Positions 1-7,801 of a stretch of 64,000 nt of DNA are shown piece by piece. The notes beneath the pieces are model-generated. The model was given only the letters and a program-made list of their open reading frames with translations, had not been told where the DNA came from and ran no database searches. The DNA is from a virus. The stretch lies in IMG/VR virus record IMGVR_UViG_3300043446_000566, positions 20,248-84,247 of that record. One strand, written 5' to 3'. Within the stretch, counting starts at the first letter, position 1, and each line of letters starts with the position of its first letter. The position numbers were made by a program, and so were the translations under genes.

Positions 1-406
1 CGTTATTCTTATTGGAATAGATCGACAACGATGCATCAGAATATTGTGGCTTTGCGTAGCTGTTGATCTTTCGAATATTTGCGCCATTGGACTGCTTGGC
101 CAAGTCAACATATTCTTTGAAGTCTGTAGGAAAAGTCAGACCTCTGATCCAGTCATGAATCTCTGTCCATGCACGGAGTTCTTCATCTACAAGAAACGTC
201 AGATTGAAAGTGTCATAAACTAGCTTTTCGCCAGGGACGTAGAGATCCACAAACGGCGTAGGCACAGGAATCTCAGTCAACGAAACGCCTGGAAGATTTG
301 CAGACTGACAAAAGTAAGTGAGTCCTTGCAGACGCTCAAAGGTCACTCTAAACTTTGTTGATTGTAACAGATCAAAACTAACAGGATTGCGGTTTAGTGC
401 TGTCAT
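1..406 (-). CDS. Tail-tube-like protein (T4 gp19 superfamily), partial
   Basis: The gene starts at the ATG at 406 and runs off the left edge, so about 135 N-terminal residues are visible (MTALNRNPVSFDLLQSTKF...). The arrangement 'F.V.F.....LTYFCQSANLPGVSL' followed by 'Y.PGEKLVYDTFNLTFLVDEEL..W..IHDWI' is the usual pattern of T4-type tube proteins (gp19 and the gp48/gp54 tube-like proteins). It probably builds or initiates the tail tube, or is a baseplate paralogue. It has its own candidate late promoter (437-444) just beyond the gp23 terminator. The C terminus is not visible, so the choice among tube paralogues is open. Confidence 0.75.
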   Translation of the reverse strand, partial: MTALNRNPVSFDLLQSTKFRVTFERLQGLTYFCQSANLPGVSLTEIPVPTPFVDLYVPGEKLVYDTFNLTFLVDEELRAWTEIHDWIRGLTFPTDFKEYVDLAKQSNGANIRKINSYAKPQYSDASLSIYSNKNN

Positions 407-436
407 CGGCTTTTGAACTCTCTGATGCTCATAGAC

Positions 437-444
437 TATTTAGC
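437..444 (-). promoter_or_regulatory. Candidate T4-type late promoter (GCTAAATA)
   Basis: The minus strand reads GCTAAATA in the short gap between the gp23 terminator and the tube-like gene starting at 406. The same NCTAAATA/NATAAATA element recurs in front of many late genes here, which supports it as this phage's late -10 element. Confidence 0.6.
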
Positions 445-448
445 TAAT

Positions 449-474
449 AAAAAAGGGGAGCATTTCTGCTCCCC
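449..474 (-). terminator. Rho-independent terminator after gp23
   Basis: An 8-bp GC-rich hairpin (GGGGAGCA, loop GAAA, TGCTCCCC) on the minus strand is followed by a run of T. It lies directly downstream of the capsid gene. Confidence 0.85.
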
Positions 475-517
475 TCTAGTTAGGTTGCCTTCACGGCAAT
501 CTTATTGTTCAACCAGA

Positions 518-1843
518 TTATTGGTTGATGTTCAGCACTGCGAACTTACGATAGTACACGTTCGTGTTTGTCGTAATTGCACCAGCTAGTGAACCGCCCG
601 ATGTACCATCAGCGAATGGATTCGAGACCATGCCGTAGCGAGTCTTGAAGCCAACCTTTGGCTGATAGTTGTCAGGATCGATAGCACGTACCATCTGTAG
701 AGGAACATATGGGCAGTAGAAGAGACCAGCGTCATAAGGCGTTGTTCCCTTGTAACCAACCACAATGTAGTCCGAGTTTGATACAGAGTATGGATCAACA
801 TAGACCTTGATGCGACCGAATAGCGTACCAGCGAAGGTGTTGCCAGTGTCGTCAACAGTTAGGTTTGTGTTGTTAGCTAGGGCTGAGTTGTAGTCAAGAA
901 GACCAGACATAGCTAGGGCTGAGCCAACGTCTGACGAGACGATTAGCAGGTTACCCTTACCACGACGAGTGTCCTTAGCAATCTTGTTGCTCGCGCGCTC
1001 GATTGCGAATAGGAGCGACTTGTACTTTTCTACCTGCCAGCGACCAGACGTATCTGTGTTGCTTGATAGGTTGAAGGCAGCAGTTGCAGCACCTAGGATA
1101 CCGACGTTAGCAGTTGCATAGACTGTACGAACAACTTCACGATTGATTTCTGCAAGGATTTCAGTCGATAGGATGTTTGATAGTTCTGTTTCAGCATCTA
1201 GACCATGGATAGCCTTTAGATCCTGAGCAAGTTCCATCGTGTACGAAGCCTGTAGACCGCGAGTCTTAGCTGTGACCGACACGCGCTCGATTGAGAACGC
1301 CATGTTTGCCATACCTAGTGTTTCGCCTGATGCAGTCGTGAAGCCAATACCAAGGTTAGCAGTTGTCATAGCTGCTACGTTCTGGCTTAGGTTTACGATT
1401 GCGTTAGCTACTGTATCGTTTGGTGTACCAGCAAATACAGTGTTAGCTTCGTTTACGAATGCTTCTGTGCCGCCTGGTGTGCCATACTTGCTGCGCATTG
1501 CAAAGATCAGTCCTGTTGGACCAGTCATTGGCTGAACGCCGCAGATGTCATAAGCCATTAGGTTAGGAAGAGCACGACGTACCAGTCCGATTAGGATTGG
1601 GTCGAAGCCTGCCATTGTTGTTGAACCCTGTGCAGACGTTACTGAGCCAGGAGCGCCAGCAATGTTTACAGGTGTTGCTTCGAATAGGCGTCCGAAATTT
1701 GACGCTTCTTCAGCTAGGGCACGCTCTTGATTCTCCAGTACAAGGGCTGTTACGGCGCGCTTGTATGGATCCGAGATCTTTGGGAGTTCTGGGTGATCAA
1801 GAACTGGTGCCCACTTCTTAGCATGTGTTTCGTTAAGATACAT
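518..1843 (-). CDS. 23: Major capsid protein (T4 gp23)
   Basis: This 441-residue protein is the major head subunit, cleaved during prohead maturation. The 'MAGFDPILIGLVRRALPNLMAYD..GVQPMTGPTGLIFAMRS.Y' block at about residues 77-120 is characteristic of T4-like capsid proteins. The C-terminal 'YYCPYVPLQMVRA..P....PK.GFKTRYG' block is also conserved. It follows scaffold gp22 in the canonical 20-21-22-23 order and has its own strong terminator. The upstream gap to gp22 is only 28 nt. Confidence 0.97.
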   Translation of the reverse strand: MYLNETHAKKWAPVLDHPELPKISDPYKRAVTALVLENQERALAEEASNFGRLFEATPVNIAGAPGSVTSAQGSTTMAGFDPILIGLVRRALPNLMAYDICGVQPMTGPTGLIFAMRSKYGTPGGTEAFVNEANTVFAGTPNDTVANAIVNLSQNVAAMTTANLGIGFTTASGETLGMANMAFSIERVSVTAKTRGLQASYTMELAQDLKAIHGLDAETELSNILSTEILAEINREVVRTVYATANVGILGAATAAFNLSSNTDTSGRWQVEKYKSLLFAIERASNKIAKDTRRGKGNLLIVSSDVGSALAMSGLLDYNSALANNTNLTVDDTGNTFAGTLFGRIKVYVDPYSVSNSDYIVVGYKGTTPYDAGLFYCPYVPLQMVRAIDPDNYQPKVGFKTRYGMVSNPFADGTSGGSLAGAITTNTNVYYRKFAVLNINQ

Positions 1844-1871
1844 TTTTAAATTCTCCGTAGTTCTTTAGATT

Positions 1872-3044
1872 TCACTTTGGTAGTGATTTTGTAATTGATC
1901 GAACATAATGTGCCATAATACCGGTTGTATCTACTTCAGGTTGTGTCTCGGACGTCTCTTCGGCAACCTTTACCTCACTCACAATCTTCTTTGTTGGGAA
2001 GTAGTTCTCGCGAATTACTGCGAGCTTATTATCAAAATCACCATCTGTGGTGAACTCCACGCCCTCTGCGAGCGACTTCAATTTTGCGATTTGCGTTTCC
2101 GTTAGACCATTGCAAGCCTTGCGGATAGCTTCATTCTTCTTTGATTCGTTTAGTTCCTTGCGAACTGCATCAAACTTCGACTGAATATCAGCAGCCGATT
2201 CTTCTAGTTCTAGAACCTTCGATGCTAGTTCTTCTGCTACGTCTAGCTTCTCATCTGGAATCTCGATGTAGTGTTCTGCGAATAGAGTCTTGAGACCGTC
2301 GATGAAGCCTTCGGTTAGTTCTGCACGAAGACCAGACTCGATAGCAACCTGATTCTCTGTCATCCACTGCTCTACAACGTAGTTGAGATAAGTGTCAACT
2401 TGCTCAGATAGATCTGTCTTGATTGTGTCATAGGCTTCTTCAAGGATCTTGTCGTTGTCAGCAAGAACGTCTTCGACGATCTTCTCAACGCGAGACTGAA
2501 CAGCTGATTCGAAGATCAGTGTAGCCTTGACACGGAAGTCTTCTGATAGAGACTCGCCATTGAATAGCGCGTCAACATCTTCCTTCATCGTGCCCTTGTG
2601 CTTAGCCACTAGACCCTTCATCATCTGCTTCTTAGCTTCGACGATTTCTTCTTCAGAAAGTTCTGTTTCTTCTTCAACAGCAACTTCTTCTTCAGAGATG
2701 ACTTCTTCATCTTCTGAATGCTCTACTGAGTCACCAAAGGTAGCAGCACCTGGGTTAGATGCTTTCTTAGGAGCAGCTGGTGCAGCGCTCTTGCCTGGTA
2801 TTGGCTCTTGAGGAGCAGCACGATCACCAGGAACTGGTGACTTCTTGACAGCAGCAGCGGCTTGCTTGCCTACTGATGCCGAGCCACCATCATTGCTTTG
2901 ACCTGGCTCTGCATAGTCGTCTGTTGGTGTAGCGCCACCAAGATCGTTTGCTTGTGCGCTTGTTGCTGGCATTGGATCCTGCTTTCTATTTGCAATAGAA
3001 GCCTTTAGGATTTCAGCAGCGGATTCTGATAATGTCTTGCTCAT
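1872..3044 (-). CDS. 22: Prohead core scaffolding protein (T4 gp22)
   Basis: This 390-residue, strongly acidic, helical protein has a low-complexity Ala/Pro/Ser/Glu N-terminal third. Its C-terminal half resembles T4 gp22 ('VDALFNGE.LSEDFR.KA..IFE.AV' and 'AVIRENYF' segments). It would form the internal scaffold around which gp23 assembles and be degraded by protease gp21. It lies between gp21 and gp23 and is preceded by an exact late-promoter motif 28 nt upstream of its ATG. The N-terminal low-complexity extension is longer than in T4. Confidence 0.9.
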   Translation of the reverse strand: MSKTLSESAAEILKASIANRKQDPMPATSAQANDLGGATPTDDYAEPGQSNDGGSASVGKQAAAAVKKSPVPGDRAAPQEPIPGKSAAPAAPKKASNPGAATFGDSVEHSEDEEVISEEEVAVEEETELSEEEIVEAKKQMMKGLVAKHKGTMKEDVDALFNGESLSEDFRVKATLIFESAVQSRVEKIVEDVLADNDKILEEAYDTIKTDLSEQVDTYLNYVVEQWMTENQVAIESGLRAELTEGFIDGLKTLFAEHYIEIPDEKLDVAEELASKVLELEESAADIQSKFDAVRKELNESKKNEAIRKACNGLTETQIAKLKSLAEGVEFTTDGDFDNKLAVIRENYFPTKKIVSEVKVAEETSETQPEVDTTGIMAHYVRSITKSLPK

Positions 3045-3071
3045 TTGTTCTAACTCCTGAAGAAGTAATAT

Positions 3072-3079
3072 TATTTATA
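3072..3079 (-). promoter_or_regulatory. Late promoter, exact TATAAATA
   Basis: The minus strand carries the perfect T4 late -10 element TATAAATA in the 39-nt gap between the GIY-YIG endonuclease gene and gp22. It is 28 nt upstream of the gp22 ATG. Confidence 0.8.
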
Positions 3080-3083
3080 AAAA

Positions 3084-3686
3084 TTAAAGTTTTGACACGG
3101 TCAAATAATCATAATGCTTCTCAAATGTCTGTTTGGAAACACGGAAATGATTATAGGCGTCTTTTTTACTACCAAAAACTATACCATTCACTTGAATAGA
3201 AATCGCACGAGGATTGTTTGATCCTTCGTTTCTTTTAGTGCTGGTATCAACGTATGATTTTTGAATATCAAATGATGGTTTATGTGAGTTAGCTGTTCCT
3301 ATTTTCTCTCTATGAGATTGTGACAACTTTTTACCAGCATTTTTTATACGCAAAATTTCTATATGTTTTTCTGTCAATTTTGATCCAGATCTATCTGGTA
3401 TAGATATAGCCTTATTCGTCAATTTTAGATTTGGATATGTCAAATTCCACATATAGATCATGTCTGTCTCAATTCTTAGGGCTTCTTTAGAGAATTCTAT
3501 GTCTTTTTTTAAAAAGACAACTTTATGCGATAATCCTAGCACTCGAATATTTTTTATGACGTTACACTTAGACTCGTTATGAGCATCATGTGATTTGCCA
3601 TGAAAATACGCCCTGTCTCCTTTGCCTTTACCAATATAAAAAGGTACATTATTCACAGGATCAATTAGCGCATACACATAATACAT
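3084..3686 (-). CDS. GIY-YIG homing endonuclease with NUMOD-type DNA-binding region
   Basis: A 200-residue free-standing homing endonuclease inserted between gp21 and gp22. The N terminus has the GIY-YIG core ('YVYALIDP' ... 'PFYIGKGKGDRAY'), followed by catalytic-domain segments. Residues about 100-130 (GSKLTEKH...GKKLSQSHREKIG) resemble NUMOD3 modules, and 'IQVNGIVFGSKKDAYNHFRVS' resembles a NUMOD1-like helix-turn-helix. Its start overlaps the gp21 stop by one base (TAATG), implying translational coupling. It is more AT-rich than its structural neighbours, consistent with acquisition. Confidence 0.92.
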   Translation of the reverse strand: MYYVYALIDPVNNVPFYIGKGKGDRAYFHGKSHDAHNESKCNVIKNIRVLGLSHKVVFLKKDIEFSKEALRIETDMIYMWNLTYPNLKLTNKAISIPDRSGSKLTEKHIEILRIKNAGKKLSQSHREKIGTANSHKPSFDIQKSYVDTSTKRNEGSNNPRAISIQVNGIVFGSKKDAYNHFRVSKQTFEKHYDYLTVSKL

Positions 3687-4330
3687 TATAGTTTTCCAAG
3701 AAAGTTTTCAAAAATCTTTAGAGAAATGTCTTCAATTTGCTTAGTTTTAGCTTTCTTTATTTGATCATAATATGCATTGACATCAATTTCTTGAATTTTA
3801 CCCTCAACAAACATCCATTCCTTGCCCTCCATGATGCCTTGTACAAAAGCACCAGGAGCAGAAGGATCCGCAACAATATCAGCCGCTGTGGCTAGATAGT
3901 AGTCGTCTTGCACCATGTTGACACCGTTCACTTCTTTGAGTGAACCCATGCCTCGTGATGATACACCGAGAGTAGCACCGCCTTCCATTAGAGACTTGGC
4001 GATCTTACCCATTGGTGTTTCAAGAATTTTTGCTTTGCCGATGAAGTTCTTGCCTTCTTGGCGTAGATTTACAATCAAGTGCGACACGCGATCAAGATTG
4101 ATAGTTGGAGAATCTGGATGACCTAGTTCTCCAAATGCGCGGTTCTTCTCTACATATTCTTTCATGTAGCGATCAACTTCTTTCGCAAGGATCTTGTTCT
4201 CGTAGATACGATTGTTGCGATTTGGCGTGTCAGCGACAAGAAATGGTCCTTCGATGAACAGTGTCTTCGTGCCATTCTTTTCTTCAGTCAGAACTCTGAC
4301 CTGCTCGACTGTTTCTCTGATTAGTTTCAT
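3686..4330 (-). CDS. 21: Prohead core protease (T4 gp21)
   Basis: A 214-residue serine protease of the T4 gp21 family that cleaves the scaffold and capsid precursor during head maturation. 'GELGHP' (about residues 67-72) carries the catalytic His and 'LGVSSRG' (about 120-126) the nucleophilic Ser. The N-terminal 'IEGPFLVADTPNRNNRIY' is typical of the family. It lies in an operon between a small basic protein (upstream) and the GIY-YIG gene and gp22 (downstream). Confidence 0.95.
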   Translation of the reverse strand: MKLIRETVEQVRVLTEEKNGTKTLFIEGPFLVADTPNRNNRIYENKILAKEVDRYMKEYVEKNRAFGELGHPDSPTINLDRVSHLIVNLRQEGKNFIGKAKILETPMGKIAKSLMEGGATLGVSSRGMGSLKEVNGVNMVQDDYYLATAADIVADPSAPGAFVQGIMEGKEWMFVEGKIQEIDVNAYYDQIKKAKTKQIEDISLKIFENFLGKL

Positions 4331-4332
4331 TT

Positions 4333-4662
4333 TTATAGTCCTAATGATGCTCTTTTTCTAAGTGAGCGTTTTCTCTTTATAAGCGCACGAGCCATCTTAG
4401 CTTTGCGCTTGATCTTTGCCTTCCTAGCTGCTCTCTTGCGATGCATTCTCTCAGAAGCCTTCATTTTCACCAATCTACCACCGCGAATAGTATATCCCTT
4501 TACGTTGGATACTTTTTTTCTGCGTTGGATTTTGCCACCGCGAACACGCGCTCTAACAATCTTCACACGCGCTTCATTCAATTCTACAGCAACATGTGCT
4601 TTGAGAAGATCTAGTTTCTCAAAGTAAATGCTTTTGATTTTTTCTTTGATCTCGTCGAGCAT
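4333..4662 (-). CDS. Small, highly basic head protein in the prohead-core position
   Basis: About 109 residues from the ATG at 4662, which overlaps the previous gene's TGA (ATGA-type coupling). The C-terminal two thirds is dominated by Arg and Lys (KRKAKMARALIKRKRSLRKR). Position between the portal and prohead protease matches T4 genes 67/68, whose products are prohead core components. The extreme basicity suggests DNA or scaffold binding in the prohead. Sequence identity to gp68 is not evident by eye, so the assignment is positional. Confidence 0.7.
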   Translation of the reverse strand: MLDEIKEKIKSIYFEKLDLLKAHVAVELNEARVKIVRARVRGGKIQRRKKVSNVKGYTIRGGRLVKMKASERMHRKRAARKAKIKRKAKMARALIKRKRSLRKRASLGL

Positions 4663-5429
4663 CACTTCATCTTCTTGAATGCAAACGACGCGACTTTGCC
4701 TAGATGCTCTGGGCTTTGCTTGACCATCTTAGCAATTTTGATTTTGTTTTGATCATTTACTGCATTGTATAGTTGATGCACAGCGCTAGCAGTATAACCA
4801 TCGACTAAAGCAGACGAGCCATCGTCAAACTTTAGCTTCTTAGCCTGCTTTGTCTTTACAATATTGGCAATGTGATCAATGTTTTCTACAATAGTTTGTT
4901 CTGACTGCATTCCTACAACGTCTTCAGCGCCTGTAGAGTTGTATGGCACTGTGAATGAAAGACCTAGCGCATCGTTTGTATAGAGAGCAACGCGCTTGCC
5001 ATCAGGAAACACTCTAACTCCCTTGCGCTTGAGGACAAGCATCATAGGTGGTGTTGGCGTATCAATTGCTTCAGAAAGATATTCGTCTCGTGTGATCTCA
5101 TAACCAGCCATGATGTTCTTGCGAACAGCAGAATAGGCTTGCTGAGAGCCAGTAACAGCGTCTGAAGTTGCTTGATAGTAACGCGAGATAACGTCGCGTT
5201 GACTGCGCGTTAGCTTACCAATATCACCCTTCTGGGCATTGGCTCTCAGCGCCATTTTGAGCGCAGGAAGTTCGCTAGCCTTCATTGCGCCAGCACGAAC
5301 TAGTCCTGCGATTCTCGCAGCTTGTAATGCCTGTGAATTAGGCTTCTGTTGCGTTGTTGTCGGAGGCGTCTGCTGATTCATCATCATTGGTGCTTCCGTC
5401 AACTTCTGCTTCATGTTCTGGAACTTCAT
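4662..5429 (-). CDS. Prohead-core-region protein, unknown function
   Basis: About 255 residues from the first ATG at 5429 (MKFQNMKQKLTEAP...). An alternative ATG at 5387 has a better ribosome-binding site (GGAAG, 5-nt spacing). The start lies inside the 3' end of the gp67-like gene in another frame. There is a Gln/Thr/Pro-rich N terminus, then a helical Ala-rich segment and a more globular C terminus ending in Lys-rich residues. The 'MK...MKQKLTEA' N terminus resembles short leader motifs on phage proteins targeted to the prohead. The position between gp67 and gp21 suggests a head-core component. I do not recognise a domain. Confidence 0.65.
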   Translation of the reverse strand: MKFQNMKQKLTEAPMMMNQQTPPTTTQQKPNSQALQAARIAGLVRAGAMKASELPALKMALRANAQKGDIGKLTRSQRDVISRYYQATSDAVTGSQQAYSAVRKNIMAGYEITRDEYLSEAIDTPTPPMMLVLKRKGVRVFPDGKRVALYTNDALGLSFTVPYNSTGAEDVVGMQSEQTIVENIDHIANIVKTKQAKKLKFDDGSSALVDGYTASAVHQLYNAVNDQNKIKIAKMVKQSPEHLGKVASFAFKKMK

Positions 5430-5586
5430 CGTTTGATTCTTCTGGTGTAAGTAGAGTAGATGCAATCTCGACCTTCTTTACTTCAAGCGCATCGCTAATT
5501 TTTGGTGCCATTGCTGCATTGAATGCGTTTACAAATGCTTCTTCGTCACCATTTACCGCTGCGTCTATGATATTGAACGATTCCAT
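5338..5586 (-). CDS. 67: Small acidic prohead core protein (T4 gp67-like)
   Basis: 82 residues from the ATG at 5586, chosen because GGAG lies 6 nt upstream; the in-frame TTG at 5598 has no such site. The N-terminal half 'IIDAAVNGDEEAFVNAFNAAMAPKISDALEVKKVEIASTLL' resembles the gp67/PIP pattern, and the rest is a very acidic tail. The position directly after the portal gene matches T4 gene 67. A CTAAATA late-promoter motif overlaps the portal stop just upstream. Confidence 0.75.
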   Translation of the reverse strand: MESFNIIDAAVNGDEEAFVNAFNAAMAPKISDALEVKKVEIASTLLTPEESNDEVPEHEAEVDGSTNDDESADASDNNATEA

Positions 5587-5604
5587 AATTATCTCCAATA
5601 AATC

Positions 5605-7191
5605 TTATTTAGTTATTTCACTACTGAATGCTTTGTTGATGTCATCAGCTTGTTGTTGTGGCTGTTGACTCGCTGAAGCATTTGTTTCTTTTGCTAGTGC
5701 TTGTTCTTGCGCTTGCTCTTCTGCAAGTTGTTCGTCCATCTTTTCAACATCTTCTTCATTGAGATGAAGAACATTCTTCTTGACCCATGCTTTAGAGAAG
5801 TATGTACCAATATATGGATCAATCAACTGCATCAGCTGCATTCTGCCTTGCATCAATTCAGTGTCTTTGAGTTCGGCAAAATTATTATCTTTGAGGAAGT
5901 TGTAGTGAATCTTTTCCTTCATCTCATTCCATTCGTCAATAGAACAGATGCCCTTCAGCGCTAGCTGGCGTTGCATCAATTCATCGAATAGCAATGAGAA
6001 TTTATCGCGCAGACGCTCGATAAACTTCATAAACTTCAGTTCATCGCGTGTGATTTCTGTAGCGCGACCTAGCGTGAAAGTCTGTGCAGTTTCAAGTCTT
6101 GAAGATGGTACGTTCAACGACTTGTATAGCTTGCCTTCAAAATACTTGACATCTGCCATTTCACCAAGGTTTTGACCTGGTGGCAGAGTTGTGATCTCTG
6201 TTGACTTGCCTTCACCGCGACGTGGAATCCAGAAGTCTTCCATCATTGACATAAACTTGCGGTCATCTTGAACTTGACCTGTCGTCGAGTCATAGACAAC
6301 TTTATTGCGGAACTTTGTCATGATGTCGCGAAGATACTGTTCAGCCTTCATCTTAGGCATGTTACCAACGTCGATATAGAACACGCGACGTTCTGGTGCA
6401 CGAGAGATGCGATAGATGACGATAGCATCTTCCATCATTCGAAGCTGATTCAATGGCTTGATAGCCTTATGAAGATGTGAAAGAACAAGTGATTTTCTTG
6501 CATCTAATAGACCAGAATTGATGTTTACAATCGCGTCAGGAGCAATCTTTACACCAGTATCTGTAGGCGATGTTACAACAGACTGCCCCTGGACAGTCGC
6601 TTTCTCGTTGTACACATAGAATTCTTGAGTGCCGATAACAGCTTCAACGCCTGTGCGTGGATCTTTTTTCTTGATCACAGAACGCACTTTCTTGATCTTG
6701 CGTGGATCAAGATATACTAGTTCTTGAATGCCTAGCTTTGGCTGCTTTTCGTCGATCAGCACTTGATAGAATAGTCTTCCGTCAATGTACCATCTGCGAA
6801 AAACATCTTGACCATCGTTTGAAAAGTTCAAAAGTCTTAGAACTGTATTGAACTCTTCGCGGATCATCTCTTTGATGTTATCTGGTTGTTCTAGATCATC
6901 GAGAATGAGCGTTACAGATTTACCTGCAACGTCGTGAACAATTGATTCGTTGATGATATCGTCGATTGCAGTCTCAAGTTCAGGCTGCATTGCCATTTCA
7001 CGATATCGAGTGATAAGGTCGTTCTCGTTCTTGAAATTAGATTCAAGATCAAGATAAGTGCCGAAGTATCCGCCAGCTGTGACGTTGATTGCACCATCAT
7101 CTTGTACAGGTGCAGTAATCGGTGACTGGACGGATTCTTCGTTCTTTTTAGCACGAACAATCTCGAAGCCAAATAAATTAATATTAGCCAT
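5605..7191 (-). CDS. 20: Portal vertex protein (T4 gp20)
   Basis: The 528-residue portal forms the dodecameric DNA entry vertex and nucleates prohead assembly. Diagnostic segments are 'YREMAMQPELETAIDDIINESIV', 'DPRKIKKVR', 'YRISRAPERRVFYIDVGNMPK.KAEQY' and 'DDRKFMSMMEDFWIPRREGGKSTEI'-like, all typical of T4-like gp20. Length agrees with T4 (524 residues). It is downstream of gp19 and upstream of gp67 in the standard late order. Confidence 0.97.
   Translation of the reverse strand: MANINLFGFEIVRAKKNEESVQSPITAPVQDDGAINVTAGGYFGTYLDLESNFKNENDLITRYREMAMQPELETAIDDIINESIVHDVAGKSVTLILDDLEQPDNIKEMIREEFNTVLRLLNFSNDGQDVFRRWYIDGRLFYQVLIDEKQPKLGIQELVYLDPRKIKKVRSVIKKKDPRTGVEAVIGTQEFYVYNEKATVQGQSVVTSPTDTGVKIAPDAIVNINSGLLDARKSLVLSHLHKAIKPLNQLRMMEDAIVIYRISRAPERRVFYIDVGNMPKMKAEQYLRDIMTKFRNKVVYDSTTGQVQDDRKFMSMMEDFWIPRRGEGKSTEITTLPPGQNLGEMADVKYFEGKLYKSLNVPSSRLETAQTFTLGRATEITRDELKFMKFIERLRDKFSLLFDELMQRQLALKGICSIDEWNEMKEKIHYNFLKDNNFAELKDTELMQGRMQLMQLIDPYIGTYFSKAWVKKNVLHLNEEDVEKMDEQLAEEQAQEQALAKETNASASQQPQQQADDINKAFSSEITK
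5606..5613 (-). promoter_or_regulatory. Candidate late promoter (ACTAAATA) for the gp67 gene
   Basis: ACTAAATA on the minus strand overlaps the portal stop codon and is 20 nt upstream of the gp67 ATG at 5586. It could drive the 67-(core)-21-22 segment. Confidence 0.5.
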
Positions 7192-7221
7192 ACGTTATCT
7201 CCATAATAAAAGACGATTCAA

Positions 7222-7767
7222 TTAAAATACGCCTTCTGGAATTGCTTCCCACCACTGATATGAGAACGTCACTGAGTATTCTTCGATAGAATCATTGTTG
7301 CCCCAATCTAGATCGATTGGCGCAACATCTGTAGGAAACAAACCGATAAATTTGTATGCCTTTAGAATCTTACCAGTTTTTCCATAATGCTTGACCGTAG
7401 CGTCTACACCGTAAGATGTAGGACCACCCGCAGCAGCGGCTCTTAGATTTCCGCGATGCGAGTTGATGTTATTCAGCCAGCGCTCGAATGCATTACGAAC
7501 CGTGAAGTCTTCGTCGTTGATGATATTTACTGACCAATCAGAGAATGTTCTGTTGCCAGCAAACTTTACTTCGCGACCAAAATACTGCACAGGAACAACT
7601 CCTACCGTCGTGCCAGGCAGCTGCGCACTCTTGCATTGAAACTGCATTTTGCGCGAAGCGTTGCCTGGATTAGAGAACGATGGGAAATTCATTTCTACAT
7701 CGAATAAGTTGGCGCGGGCGCCATCAAATTGCATTTGCGAACGAAATTCAGATACATTAAAAGCCAT
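7222..7767 (-). CDS. 19: Tail tube protein (T4 gp19)
   Basis: A 181-residue tube subunit stacked inside the contractile sheath. The pattern 'GARANLFDVEMNFP', 'FQCKSAQLPGTTVGVVPVQYFGREVKFAGNRTFSDWSVNIINDEDFTVRNAFERWLNNINSH' and the C-terminal 'YKFIGLFPTDVAPIDLDWGNNDSIEEYSVTFSYQWW' is classical gp19. It sits between gp18 and gp20 as in T4 and has a late promoter immediately upstream. Confidence 0.97.
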   Translation of the reverse strand: MAFNVSEFRSQMQFDGARANLFDVEMNFPSFSNPGNASRKMQFQCKSAQLPGTTVGVVPVQYFGREVKFAGNRTFSDWSVNIINDEDFTVRNAFERWLNNINSHRGNLRAAAAGGPTSYGVDATVKHYGKTGKILKAYKFIGLFPTDVAPIDLDWGNNDSIEEYSVTFSYQWWEAIPEGVF

Positions 7768-7793
7768 TGTATTCTCCTGACTTTACCTTATTC

Positions 7794-7801
7794 TATTTAT
7801 T
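7794..7801 (-). promoter_or_regulatory. Late promoter (AATAAATA) for the tail tube gene
   Basis: AATAAATA matches the T4-like NATAAATA late consensus, overlaps the end of gp18 and is 27 nt upstream of the gp19 ATG. Confidence 0.7.
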
